This document shows, in pieces, positions 34,878 through 46,976 of a stretch of DNA of 64,000 bases. The stretch is from positions 24,861,618 through 24,925,617 of the forward strand of contig OZ024809.1 of the NCBI GenBank assembly GCA_964017045.1, given 5' to 3'. A program made the position numbers and the translations under genes. This DNA is from Omphiscola glabra. Lineage: Eukaryota > Mollusca > Gastropoda > Lymnaeidae. Numbering within the stretch: position 1 is the stretch's first letter; each line of letters starts with the position of its first letter. Under the pieces are notes generated by a model that made no database searches, was not told where the DNA came from, and saw nothing but the letters and a program-made list of their open reading frames with translations.

Positions 34878-35929
34878 TATCGTATTTTCGCGCATATAAG
34901 ACGAACCCGTGTAATAGACGCGGATTTTGACAATTTGTGTAAAGAACAATTCCATAAGACGCACTCGGCCTAGTCATCTGCCACACTGAGTAATTTATAT
35001 CCAGTGGTTTCCTTTCCTTTATCATAAATTAAAATTTGCCCAATGTATCATCATTATATAAAAAAGCTTCATTCACATTTTTTGTTTACCGGTATATCAC
35101 AGAGTTATCTGCCGCCGGCCAATAACGGAAGCTTTCATATTTAAGTCCCATATTGAACAAATTCTTGTCTTGTTTGGAGCTGTTTAGTCGTCTCTTGTTT
35201 TCAAACCACCCACCAAAGATACAAACAAATGTTAGAATCTTTGAACCCATCGGATGTATAGTAAATATAAACCGCCGTAGTTTTTCCTGTGATAATTAAA
35301 AACAATAAACAAAACATTTTAGACATATTATATTATATACATTTCAAACATTAACTCCGACTAAACTTAGATCTGAAATAATTACGGTATACGAAAACTT
35401 AAAACGAAAGGATTTTAAATTGGAAGTGGCCTGCATTGGATTGGTACACATGGTAATTATTAAAAACTTACCCAATTGGTTTTACAACTATCAATGAAAA
35501 TCGAGAGACGTAAATATCGACTGCTATAATCGTCCTTCAATATGACACACTGTACCGTTCGTTCGTGTTAAAAATTAAAGTATTGTCGCGTACATAAGAC
35601 ACACCTAATTATAAGACTCACAAGGGTTTTGACTATTTGTCTAAAAATATTTTACATAAGACGCACCTAATTATAAGACTCACAAGGGTTTTGACTATTT
35701 GTCTAAAAATATTTTACATAAGACGCACCTAATTATAAGACTCACAAGGGTTTTGACTATTTGTCTAAAAATATTTTACATAAGACGCACCTATATATAA
35801 GACACGGGTTTTGATGATTTGTGTTAAAAAAAAATTACATTACACGCACCCTTACATAAGACGCACACTGTATGCGGGGTACGCAAAGCTTTGTATAAGA
35901 CATGTCTTATATACGCGAATACACGGTAT
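34878..35929. mobile_element. Palindromic-ended DNA-transposon-like element
   Basis: The left end TATCGTATTTTCGCGCATAT (34878 on) matches the reverse complement of the right end, TACCGTGTATTCGCGTATAT (to 35929), with 'aagac' following in both. This 'CGTATTTTCGCG...ATAAGACGCACC' type of end occurs in widespread non-autonomous DNA-transposon families in animals; I do not assign a superfamily. A second left-end-like sequence at 35581 (TATTGTCGCGTACATAAGAC) suggests either a nested copy (35581-35929) or internal duplication. Internal 'acataagacgcacc' boxes recur. No transposase frame. Confidence 0.6.
35590..35800. repeat. 62-bp tandem repeat, ~3.3 copies, inside the element
   Basis: Three near-identical units of 'ttacataagacgcacctaat' then 'tataagactcacaagggttt', 'tgactatttgtctaaaaata'. 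They sit wholly within the palindromic-ended element. Confidence 0.92.
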
Positions 35930-36046
35930 CCCCACTTAAGCAAGGTCTGTTTTTTCATGTCTCCAAAGCGTACATCAGTAGTCCGTTTAGGCACATACTG
36001 CATCTCCAATATCTTTCTTAAATGCTTGTACCAGAACTGAGACAAC

Positions 36047-36322
36047 CTCACGCCCTATATTGGCACTAAGACCAACTCACGCCCTATATTGTCACTAAGA
36101 CCAACTCACGCCCTATATTGGCACTAAGACCAACTCACGCCCTATATCGGCACTAAGACCAACTCACGCCCTATATTGGCACTAAGACCAACTCACGCCC
36201 TATATCGGCACTAAGACCAACTCACGCCCTATATTGGCCTAAGACCAACTCACGCCCTATATTGTCACTAAGACCAACTCACGCCCTATATCGGCACTAA
36301 GACCAACTCACGCCCTATTCCT
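36047..36322. repeat. Minisatellite, 29-bp unit, ~9.5 copies
   Basis: The unit is 'gccctatattggcactaaga' plus ccaactcac, with a tatcgg/tattgg/tattgt variable site. Confidence 0.95.
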
Positions 36323-36795
36323 AAACAAGCAAGTGTATGTAATTATAGCTGTTTTCGCGGAGGTTAAGATTATTCCCCGTGGATTCTAGTTCACAATACG
36401 AGCCTTGCATTATTTACATTCCCAAACACCAAATTAAAAAAGTCCTCCATAAACCTGTCAACATGGCGATCGTGTGTTCTCTCACCCTTCCATCATCAAT
36501 TATTGAACTATAGCACATATCGAGACAGCAAAACATTGTCATTCATTTCCCTTGATGAATAACTCTATCACCTTCAGGCGTAGCTCGTTCGATGTAGTAA
36601 AAACAGCCACGCCCACCCACAAGGCCACGCCTATATCTACAACGCTCATTCGCAAAGCCACGCCTATCTCATAACCTTTACATGCAAACACATCAAGCAC
36701 AGACACACACCATCCCCCCATGGTGCTGCACCAACCACAACCAAATGGTTACCAAAACAAATAACTAGCTCCATAATCCGACTCCTTTCATTGTC
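36323..36795. other. Unique non-coding sequence
   Basis: GC-moderate at 36590-36730 with three 'ccacgcc' boxes. No gene recognised. Confidence 0.35.
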
Positions 36796-36965
36796 ACAAC
36801 CACACACCACATTGCTACAACCACACATTCATTGTTACACTCATACATCTCATTACCATACCCATACCACAACCACACATCCCATTGCCACACCCACACA
36901 TCTCACTGCCGCACCCACACATCCCATTGCTATACCCACACATCGCATTGCCACAACCACACAGA
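36796..36965. repeat. Degenerate ~23-bp repeat, ~7-8 copies
   Basis: Loose copies of 'cacccacacatcccattgcc'. Confidence 0.85.
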
Positions 36966-37572
36966 CGCGCGAGGTGGAGTGAATATATATAAAAAAACCC
37001 ACAAATCAGCGTGATGTGGAAAAAAAAGGCAGCTAACATGAATGCCAGGTCGTGTGACAGTGTGGACAAGAAAACGTTATAAATGATAATGATAGGCTGA
37101 GCCCATGCACGATAGACGGCTTGTGGGTGTGCGTGTGGGTGGGCATTTTTGTGGGTGTGGTGAGGAGGGTGGGATGGAGGGTGGCTATCCATAGCCAGAA
37201 TCATATCTATACCCAGGTAGCGTTTGGAAAATGGTGCAACTATTGATGGTTGGCCATGATACATTTTGGAAGAAAAAAAGGTGGTAGTTGGGGGGGGGGA
37301 TTTATTTTATAGACATAAATCTAAAATGCGTTACTAAGAATGGTGGAATTTTATATGATCCATATGGACATTTAAATTTGGAGCAAATAGGAACATCGCT
37401 ATGTGAGGCAAACATTTACATTATCAAATGGGGCAACTATAGGCATTTTCGTTGGGTAAAAACAGGGGCATCGACATGCAGCCCAAATATTGGAACATTT
37501 ATGCAGTACACAAAGGCAAAATAAAATGTAAGAACTATAGCAGAAACTTAAGAGCGTTAGACTTAGAGGCTC
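36966..37572. other. Unique non-coding sequence
   Basis: It contains a GGGTGTG-rich patch (37120-37185) and a G9 run near 37291. The 78-residue open frame at 37288-37524 has no recognisable domain. Confidence 0.35.
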
Positions 37573-37812
37573 CTTGATGTGAGACCAATTTTGGCATATT
37601 GATGTGAGACCAATTGTGGCATATTGATGTGAGACCAATTGTGGCATATTGATGTGAGACCAATTGTGGCATATTGATGTGAGACCAATTGTGGCATATT
37701 GATGTGAGACCAATTGTGACATATTGATGTAAGACCAATTGTGGCATATTTATGTGAGACCAATTGTGGCATATTGATGTAAGACCAATTGGGGAATGTT
37801 GATGTGAGACCA
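37573..37812. repeat. Minisatellite, 25-bp unit, ~9.5 copies
   Basis: The unit is 'gtgagaccaattgtggcata' plus ttgat; most copies carry the palindrome CAATTG. Confidence 0.95.
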
Positions 37813-39593
37813 CATATAAACTTATAACAAAAGTGTGCCGTCCCCAAATGGCACCGTAAATCTGTCTACGATCTCCAAATGTAATAATGTACTACCCAAC
37901 TCCCTAATCCTCTACCCGTCCCCCAACTCATCTCCCCACACTGGCAAACAATATTTCCCAACAGCCGGCCTAGGTTGTCGTCACATTTGGAGTGTAATTG
38001 TCGAAACACAATCCTTCACTGTCCGCCAGCCATAGACGCTGCATACTCCCGAGTGAGGCAATGAGAAAACCAGGCAACATTGAAAGAGCTCGGGCTCAGT
38101 AAGGACACTAGTCCTAGAGGCCCCGGGCCTCAAAGTCTCCAGTCGTTAGATTGATGTGGATTGGCTTCGCTTGTTCGCCCCTGTGTCTATTAAACAAGTG
38201 TGTGGATGCGGTATATAGGGGAAATTATCGATCCAAGTTGCGGAAGTAGGTATAGAGTAGTCATCCCTGCTTGCCACCTTTGTCTGTAACTGATAATAAA
38301 CAAATTACGTTACACGACTTTCCAGCGGCGGCGGCTCCACTGGGAGCGTTCCGGAAGTAGTCATTCTCAGGGTCATTCCCCGTTAATTTAACCAAATTCA
38401 TATTTTAGAGGTGTTGCGATTATCATTAACACATGCTGTTGTAACGTTGGACCGCCCCTAATGTGTTTTTAAAGATCTACTTTCTTATACTTGTTAAATG
38501 AGTCGGGTTTTGTCCCATAATTGCAGTCCGTCACTTGCCCCAATAGAATGTTGCGACGTTTCTTGGATTCCTGGTATTACGATTGCTCAAAGTCTACTTG
38601 TTTTAAAAAAATAAAAATCCAAGAAGCCTATTGGTGTAAATCAATATTCAATTTAGCTGTAAACAATACTTTCACGTCCAACTAACACTGAATCTTTTGT
38701 TTTAAAGTTCCCCCTTTTAAAAGTTATTTTGTATGAAGCTTGTATTTAGCACTCCATTAAAAAACAACAAAAACAAGAACTTCACTCAGTCTACAAGACA
38801 GTTTGTTATGTATATTACAACAAGATCTTCTAAAAGTACTAAACTACACAAACATTCACCAATCAGTTTAACAACGAAGTCATAGAAATTAAACCGATCC
38901 TTCATTAAATAACTGAGTTTGTTTCCAAATCGCAGAATCCTAGTTCGTAGATTTCACTCATGAGCATGTATGTCACAACTCAAATTTTTTTTTTACTCAC
39001 CAAACTATTACAATGTTTTCCTTGTTTCCTCTCAAACGACAAGCTCTCACATCTTGTTCTAAAAAGTCAACAATTTTCATCAGGTAACGGCCTCGTTTTG
39101 ATTCTCATAGCATCGGCCATTTTTCAGCGTCCTAATCCACTTCCACTTTTCTTCTCTTGTCATGAGCGCATGAGAAAGGATTTGTTTTTTGCCTGAATTT
39201 CAAGCCTTCAAGCTTCGACTTGTCATTTTTAATTCACAAATTTAAGTGGAGGTTCGCGAGGGTATCGCAATACCAAAGTTTTTACAGTAACGATCCATCT
39301 TGGAAGATTGAGATGGTTTTTTAAAAATAGTTTTTTATATCTGTAATGGAGAGAAACAAAGTCTTCTGTCGGCATTTCAATTTAATCATCCCAACTTTTG
39401 GAATGTCTTCTCGTAATAATGGGTTAGGATTGCATTTAACTGGCACAGGGAACTCACAATAATATTATATTTTTCATATCGTTGCGCCAAAACATGTTTT
39501 GACCAACTATATAATTACTTCATAGGACAAACAATATATACATGTACGTAGTTGTTGTTTTGTTTTCTTCTTTTTCTTCTTATTTAGTTTTTC
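37813..39593. other. Unique non-coding DNA with a GC-richer island
   Basis: 38030-38380 is GC-richer than its neighbours. It has a TATA-like 'tatatagg' at 38213, an AATAAA at 38297 and CpG-rich 'ccagcggcggcggctcc' at 38322. This could be a solo LTR or a promoter, but boundaries and duplications are not clear. The rest is AT-rich. Confidence 0.35.
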
Positions 39594-39705
39594 CAGCACA
39601 TTTGATTGTTGGTATCAACACATTTGGTTGTTGGTATCAACACATTTAATTGTTGGTATCAACACATTTAATTGTTGGTATCAACACATTTGATTGGTGG
39701 TATCA
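39594..39705. repeat. Minisatellite, 22-bp unit, 5 copies
   Basis: The units are 'acacatttgattgttggtat' plus ca. Confidence 0.93.
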
Positions 39706-40993
39706 AGTGTTTCGTGAAATGCTACCATTTAAATATTTAGTACAATTTTAATCTAAATGTCGTCTTTTAATTTATATAATCTCTTTACCGAATGAGATTA
39801 TATTTGTGTTGTGAAAGTTTATATAGATATTGAACAAAAAGTATCGGGTAAACTTCAGTTTAAAAATATTTCGTTAAATAACAGTGCAGGGATGTGTAGA
39901 CAATAAAGTTGTACTTTTTAAATACTGATTCCGTTTACAAAATACTTTTAAACCAGCGAAATGATCTGAAAATGTCCACAAATCTGCCAAATGGAAAGGG
40001 CAGCTCAAATGCCAGTCCGAAGAAACTCTCCCAAACTCAAGCTCTGGTATGTTTAATACAAGACTCGTGACTACCAAACACAGACAATAGCTGAAGGATT
40101 TGTTCAAGTGGGTCGATGGACTGCTTCAAGGGTACTCAAGGTTTGTCAAGAAGATTCGCCGGAAGTGCTCTCTCGGGTCCAGATTTACAGGTCAGGGGGT
40201 CAAGTTATGGTCTGTGCTTGTTTCTTAAATGCCTGGCGTTTTTGAGGCTGTAAATAAATAACAGTATTTTAGTAGTGGTGTTCAATCAATTTAGTAGTGG
40301 TTTTTAATCAATTTAGTAGTGGGTCGAATGGTGAAATGTGATCTTTTTTATTTAAATTCTAGTCCAAACATTTTGTATCAGTGACTGATTGGTTAATAAC
40401 TGATTTTAGCACATTTTACTTCAGTGTCCAGCGATTTGTTTTGAGCACTGGCTTATCTTGATGACCACACATGGCACACATCCAGCCAGTATCAGGCTTT
40501 ACATGCCCCCACACAAACACTCATTAAGCGATGCCAGACAGAGAGTGCAGTGCACACTGGATGCACCAAACTGTACCAATCTGCCCGTGAAAGAGAGATC
40601 ATTAACTCGGCCAGTGTTTGCTTTGTCATCAGTTTATCCGAACAACGATTGTCAGTGACGCCAGTGACCCACATCGTCGTTGACTAAAACACTCTGACAC
40701 CGCGCGTGCATACATGAATAAATTGGTGGCTACGAGCAGGCGAATGGGGTGGGGTAGACGGTACCGGTCGCCTGGTAATTGTGATATTTTTGTATTTATA
40801 TTATTTTTAACCTTAAGTTCAATCGTTGTTATTGTGATTGCACAAAGATTAACTTTTAAGGACGGGTTATTGACCATGACGTTTTGTTTAAAATCAATAT
40901 GTATAATCTCGAAACTAATTTTAAATTTAAGGAATATGACAACCAATAAATATGATGACGTAAGTCCTTGCACTGAAATAAGGTGGTGGGGTA
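39706..40993. other. Unique non-coding DNA
   Basis: AT-rich, then a GC-balanced, CpG-containing stretch at 40440-40780. A ~25-bp duplication ('caatttagtagtggt') occurs at 40270-40325. No gene recognised. Confidence 0.35.
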
Positions 40994-41029
40994 TCTATAT
41001 ATATAAAAATGAATGTATGTATGTATGTA

Positions 41030-42800
41030 TGTTTGTCTCGTATGCGCTCCCACACCATTCATGCGATTGCAACAAACCCTTGGTGAGTTGTTGGCCACCT
41101 ACCTGGGCATTTAACTGCGTCTTATATGAGCTTTGTAAACTATAGGTTTCGTCTGCGCTCCTACACCATTTATTCGAATACGCTAAAACTTTGACGAGAT
41201 GTTGCGAGCATGCCTACAAAGGTTTCTAAATTATTACAACCGTTTTAAAATATTCCGTTTTGAGCCAGGGGCCCAATGTTCGTTTTTTCTTATATGAGCT
41301 ATATAAATATAGTTTCAAACCGTATGCGCTCCTACACCATTCATGCGATTGCAAAAAAACTTTGGTCAGTTGCTGGCCACCTACCTGGGCATTTAACTGC
41401 GTCATTAAAAAACTTTTCAATTATTTCGTTTTCGGCCGTTGGCCCTTCATTCGTTTTTTTTCTAATACGAGCTTTGTAAAAAATATTTCCGTCTGCGCTC
41501 CTACACCATTCGTCTGAATGCGCTAAATCTTTGGTAAAATGTTGCAAGCACGCCCACAAAGGTTTGGAAATAATTATAACCGTTTTAAAATATTCCGTTT
41601 TGAGCCAGGGGCCCCGTGTTCGTTTTTTCTTATATGAGCTATATAAATATAGTTTCAAACCGTATGCGCTCCTACACCATTCATGCGATTGCGACAAAAC
41701 ATTGGAGAGATGTATTCCATAAGCTCGCGCATTTTACTGGGTCATTATAACACTTTTAAAAAATTTCGTTTTTACCGTTGGCCCAAAATCGTTTTTTTTT
41801 ATTATATGAGCTTTATAAACAATAGGATTCGTCTGCGCTCATACACCATTTATTCGAATACGCTAAAACTTTGACGACATGTTGCGAGCATGCCCACAAA
41901 GGTTTCTAAATTATTAAAACCGTTTTAAAATATTCCGTTTTGAGCCAGGGGCCCCATGTTCGTTTTTTCTTATAGGAGCGATATAAATATAATTTCAAAC
42001 CGTGTGTGCTCCTACACCATTCATGTGATTGCAACAAAACTTTTTTGAAAGGTTGTCCATAAAGTCGCGCATGTTAATAAGTAATTACAATACTTTTAAA
42101 ATATTCTGTTTCAGCCGTTGGTCCCAAATTCTTTTTTTTTTCTTATACGAGCTTTGTACAAAATAATTTCTGTATGCGCTCCTATATCATTTATCTGAAT
42201 GCGATAAAACTTTAGTAAAATGTTTTACCCAGGTCCGCAAAGCTTTTCAAATTATTACAACCGTTTAAAATATTATGTTTTGAGCCAGGGGCCCTGTGTT
42301 CTATTTTTCCTATATGAGCTATACAAATAAAATTTCAAACAGAGCTAATGTGTGGATGGATAGATTTTTAATCAAATACAAATAGCGACATTAAATTTTG
42401 TGTGTCACATAATAATTAGGTTTCTGAAGTAGTTACAACACTTTTAAAATAATCCGTTTTTGGCCGTTGGCCCCAAAATCGTTATTTTTTTTATATGAGC
42501 TTTGTAAAAATAATATCCGTATGCACTCCTATACCATTTATCTGAATGCGATACAACTTCAGTAATATGTTTCTCTTTTTTTAATTTTGTGATATAATAA
42601 GTAGGTTTCTGAAGTAATACAACAATTCTACAATATTCCGTTTGTGGCCGGGGGCCTTAATTCGTTTTCCACCATTTATTATCTATATAATTATCGTATG
42701 CATTCCTATACCATTCATCCGATTGCGATAAAAACTTTGGTGAATTGATATGTGCGCTCCCGCAAATGTTTCTAAATTAGAACAACATTTTACAATATTT
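41030..42800. repeat. ~170-bp tandem repeat array inside Helitron, ~10 units
   Basis: The box 'gcgctcctacaccattcatg' or its variant recurs at about 41043, 41155, 41325, 41495, 41666, 41836, 42005 and 42178. Spacing is 168-174 bp after the first, shorter unit. A second box, 'gagccaggggcccaatgttc', and a third, 'cttatatgagctatataaat', recur in step. Two unit types alternate (catgcgattgc versus attcgaatacgc), giving a ~340-bp dimer period. Units degrade towards the right. Confidence 0.88.
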
Positions 42801-44259
42801 CGCATGGGCCGATGTCCTTAAATTCGTTTTGTTTTCTTTAACAAACTTTATCAAAATAATTTCAAACGGAGCTATCAACTCAACCGCCCTTGAACAAATG
42901 CCAACAGACATCAATTTGTAGCAAGAGCAGAGAAAACACGTATTTGCATGTTTAGTGTAGAGAGTATTTTTGTTGTTTTTATAAATAAGCTTGAATTTTG
43001 TGACGTATTTTAGAATCGGATATAGCTTTGTAAATGTGTTGTGATTTTGAATAGCAATGATGTAGTAATACATCTATTATATAAGAATGATCTATGCTGA
43101 CCGTAACTCACAAAGAACCGATACGATTTAAATGCATTCCCATTTTTTAAAACAATCATCGTTTTCTTCTATTATTTTAAGGAACTCGAATCAATGGTAA
43201 TGCGAAAAATATATTGTATATTCGCTTTAATTTTAATAAAATTTTAAGTATTAATAATATAAATTACAAATAAATCTGGAGTAACAACTAAGGAACTATT
43301 TTAAACATTTTATATGTGGTTGAAAGTTATGAAAATTAGTAAAACAAATTATAATCAAAGAATTACACTGTAATCACATTTATCGGGGAAACCAAAACAT
43401 CTGTTGATTTTAGTGCATTTTTGAAATACGTTTCAAATATTGCGTAATAAAAGTAAAACTAATTTGTTCTAAATAATAACGCAAATGATGTCAGAACTCA
43501 AATTGTCTATTTATTCAATGCAAAAATTTATCTGATTTAATAACCGCGCCTAATAAAATTGATAATGTATTTCCCCCTTCCTAAAAGTAAAATTAATAAA
43601 TATAATAGATTGCTTTTTAAATTGCTACAATTTAAAAAATGAAATACAATTTTTGCTTTTTATTTTTAACGTTTAATAAATTTTTACTTTTATTCTTTCC
43701 AAAAATATACATTTATGAAATTTATAAATTAGTAAAAAAAAAAAAAAAAAACCCTAACCTTTAAATATACTTTTAATACGAAAATGCCGTTTAATGCAAT
43801 CAGTGCAGCGAAACTACATATCCAAATAGCATCCACTAATGCACTTATCACACATTTAAATAAGAACAAAGCATTTGAAATGCAAAAAAATTGTTTTTGC
43901 GTAAGTAAGTGGATTACAATCCCGTGGATGATTTTATTAATTTCTTTAAAACTCTGTTTGGGGGAGGGGGAAGGTGTAATTCAATAGTTTAATTTGCACA
44001 TGGCAGCACACTATACGTCTCAAAATGAATTTGACAAATAATTTGCCTTCTTAGGTACATATATATGGGGGTTAGGAAATAGGGTGTGTACAATTTTATA
44101 TCTTTAAATCCAATGATATTACTGTTGTGAAAAATAGATGCTATATTCTCATTTTACGAATTAAGAAAATCAATGACGTTAACATAACTTAAATACATTT
44201 ACAAAAGTATATCCATGAATATCAAAACCCATTCATTTTACAAAGAATTACAAGTTTTG

Positions 44260-44700
44260 GACCGGGGCCCTATAGTAGTTTTTCTTTCTAATATGAGCTA
44301 TTTAAATATAATTTCCGTATGAGTTCCTATACTATTCATCTGAATGCGATAAACTTTCAGTGAGTTGTTGTGTGCAGGCCCGCATTAGGTTTCTAAAGAA
44401 GTGCAAATATTTTACAATATTCCGCTTTGGGCCGGGGGCTTTAAATTCTTTTTGTTTCTTATATGAGCTATGTAAATATAACGTCAAGCAGAGCTATTGC
44501 ATAAGTGGGTGGAATTACATTAAATATAAACTGTGACATTTCATTTTGTATATGTGACTTAATAAATAGGTTTCTGATTTAGTACAAATATTTCACAATA
44601 TTACTTTTTGGGCCTGGGGCCCTAAATTTGTTTATATGTAATAAATGAGCCATATAAATATAATTTCAAACATAGCTATTGCATGGGGGGATCAATCGCT
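44260..44700. repeat. Diverged ~170-bp Helitron units, right block
   Basis: The same boxes reappear in weaker form: 'ggaccggggccctatagtag', 'taatatgagctatttaaata', 'gagttcctatactattcatc'. Confidence 0.7.
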
Positions 44701-44909
44701 ATATGTTTTGGGACTAAATTTGGAAAATCCATGCTTCCCACACGGACAGCTGCGTGTGGTCTGCTGACACTTCTTAAAACCTTCTAATTAATTCGAATAC
44801 GCACCAGACGAATAAAAAAAGGTGGTTATTAGAAAAACTTTAAAAAAAATTATTAAAACACACTTTATTTCGATGAGTGGCATTGCAACGCATGCCGTGT
44901 ACTCGCTAG

Positions 44910-45159
44910 TATATATATAAATATTTTAAAATCATTGTAATGCACACACTCTAGCTCATTTTTCAGTTGACAATTTTTTATTATAAAGTAATAATCTTAT
45001 AAATTACTTTGTTGATGGGATCATTTGTTGCATGGTTGGAATTAATTTTAAAGTTAGAAAGAAACAAAATTCAGATAAACAAAAAATAATTTTGGGATTG
45101 AAATCATGGCGACAAAAATTTCAATATAAAAAATGACCCCTTGACAGGACGGTGTGTGG
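44910..45159. other. Unique AT-rich sequence
   Basis: Nothing recognised. Confidence 0.35.
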
Positions 45160-45400
45160 AACACACACATCATGCGATACACACACACAGCATGCGAGAC
45201 ACATACACAGCATGCAATTCACACACACAGTATGCGATACATACACACACAGCATGCGATACACACACACAGCATGCGATACACACACACAGCATGCGAT
45301 ACACACACACACCATGCTATACATACACATCATTCGATCAAAGTAAACAGGATGATGTATGGAACACACACACAGCATGCGATCAAATTAAACAGGATGG
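45160..45400. repeat. ACACAC/GCATGC composite repeat, ~21-23-bp unit
   Basis: Seven to eight copies of 'acacacacagcatgcgatac', with two looser copies to 45385. It is almost purely alternating purine-pyrimidine. Frames are open on both strands because the unit lacks stops. Confidence 0.9.
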
Positions 45401-45737
45401 AGGCTTCCTGTCCATGATCGTCTACCTCCCCCCCACCATCAGTGTTGGAAGCCAACTCCCTTTCCTCACAATTAGACCTTGGAATTGGTCAATTCTGTGT
45501 GTGGGTCATGACATTGATGGTATTGGTGTTTGAGAGTTGACAACAAATATTTGTATTACAAAACTTGTCAGTTAAGAAATCCTTAGAGCATTGTAGACAA
45601 TACAATAACTATATTGTTATCTATTCATTGACTATGTGGTTAACAAGCTTTTATACAATAGCGCTACCTCCAGCGATTTTACAAAAAAATGAATTTGAGT
45701 AGCCCGAAAACTTTTATTTTTGTTTTAATTCTTTAAA

Positions 45738-46012
45738 CACGATTGGTCGGTCGTCTGGAGGACTGACGTATATTGGTTGGTCGTCTGGAGGACTGACGTA
45801 TATTGGTTGGTCGTCTGAAGGACTGGCGTAGATTGGTTGGGCGTCTGGAGGACTGGCGTAGATTGGTCGGTCGTCTGAAGGACTGGCGTAGATTGGTCGA
45901 TCGTCTGAAGGACTGGCGTAGATTGGTTGGGCGTCTGGAGGACTGGCGTAGATTGGTCTGTCGTCATGAGGACTGGCGTAGATTGGTCGGTCGTCTGGAG
46001 GACTGTGCGGTC
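45738..46012. repeat. Minisatellite, 30-bp unit, ~9 copies
   Basis: The unit is 'tggtcggtcgtctggaggac' plus tggcgtagat. A 30-bp period keeps frames open on both strands; not genes. Confidence 0.95.
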
Positions 46013-46432
46013 CTAAAATGTGTCATTCAATATTAGAGAGTTGAGTTCGATTTCGAAACTCAGCTTCCCAATTCCTTTTGTTAAATGGATACATTCAAAT
46101 GCAGGCAAGAGAACAGGATTTGATCCCCACGACCCTAATTCAGATTGGAAGCAACAGCTTCACATCCCCCACCTCCAGAGTAGACACCCCCTGAAGTTTG
46201 TTAAACGATATGAAAAAATATTTAAATAATTTTAAAATATGTATACTCGTTATTCTGCTCCACTTCTCCACCCTAACTCACCCCCCCCCCCTTTTTCCAA
46301 TGTTAATGTGTGATCCCTCCTGTATTATTGAACTAACCCCTAAACCAACCCACTGTCCAAACAATATACTTTTTTCTTGCTTGTAAAAAGTATCTTTAAA
46401 AAAGAGACATGTCTCAGGGTTTTGCTATATAG
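46013..46432. other. Unique non-coding sequence
   Basis: It includes a C10 run near 46281. The 69-residue frame at 46020-46229 has no recognisable domain. Confidence 0.35.
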
Positions 46433-46536
46433 TCAGCTAATCCAGCTAATATCATCTTTTTTGTACAAAGCCATCAACCTTGTCTTTGATGGCATCAAGC
46501 GGAAACTGATGATAGCTTCAAATATTCATTAGCTGA
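46433..46536. mobile_element. Small nested-hairpin element (possible MITE)
   Basis: The outer inverted arms TCAGCTAAT...TATCATC and GATGATA...ATTAGCTGA flank an inner perfect stem GCCATCAA / TTGATGGC (46470-46477 and 46486-46493). The nested palindrome is hard to explain by chance. No target duplication is clear. Confidence 0.5.
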
Positions 46537-46976
46537 GGGGTCGGCACTACTATTATAGACAGTGAATTAGTTTTAAAAGACATACACTTTAGAAAGCAAT
46601 GGTACTTGCATTCAGAAATGCTGGCGGTCACCATTGTTTTTGGGTTATTAATTTAGCATTGCGTGAGGACTGGACATCATAGGAAAACTCGCTCAACGGG
46701 CTAAAAACCAGAGAAATCTACACTATGGCCAATGGTCATCTCTGATAAAAGCTCACTCTAAATGGAATTCAAATCAGACCAAAAAAATCTCTCGGGATTA
46801 TTGTCCTGTGACTGGTTGAGACTTCCACATGATTTTGGAAGAGATAATTCTGAAATGCTGACGTTATGGCAGTATGGTAGCCAGCTCCATCAGAGTGATT
46901 GAAACTATGGCAATAAAAAAACCTCATTCATTCATAAACACGTCATTAAGATTAAGATTTTTTTAATTGTAATTTT
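46537..46976. other. Unique non-coding sequence
   Basis: Balanced composition, with no gene recognised. Confidence 0.35.

Larger units (their letters stand above)
40994..44909 (+). mobile_element. Non-autonomous Helitron, 3.9 kb, with internal ~170-bp tandem repeats
   Basis: The 5' end is A|TCTATATATATAAAAATGA followed by an (atgt)n tract. The 3' end is a hairpin (GGCA-t-TGC, loop AAC, GCA-TGCC; 44879-44896), 13 bases, then CTAG|T at 44906-44909. TC...CTRR ends, a short 3' hairpin, insertion between A and T, and no terminal inverted repeats or target duplication are the defining features of Helitrons. No Rep/helicase frame exists, so it moves in trans. The body from ~41030 to ~42800 is a head-to-tail array of ~170-bp units, resembling the Pearl/CvA elements of bivalves. 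43090-44240 is AT-rich with no visible units, possibly a later insertion; diverged units resume at 44260-44700. Confidence 0.85.

Noticed and set aside
38030..38380. Solo LTR (TATA-like box and AATAAA in a GC-richer island)
   Set aside because: I found no TG...CA boundaries with a flanking duplication and no second copy in the window, so it is left as an unexplained island.
41226..41874. Overlapping 62-118-residue open frames on both strands
   Set aside because: All lie in the ~170-bp Helitron repeat units; the frames recur with the units and show no protein similarity that I recognise.
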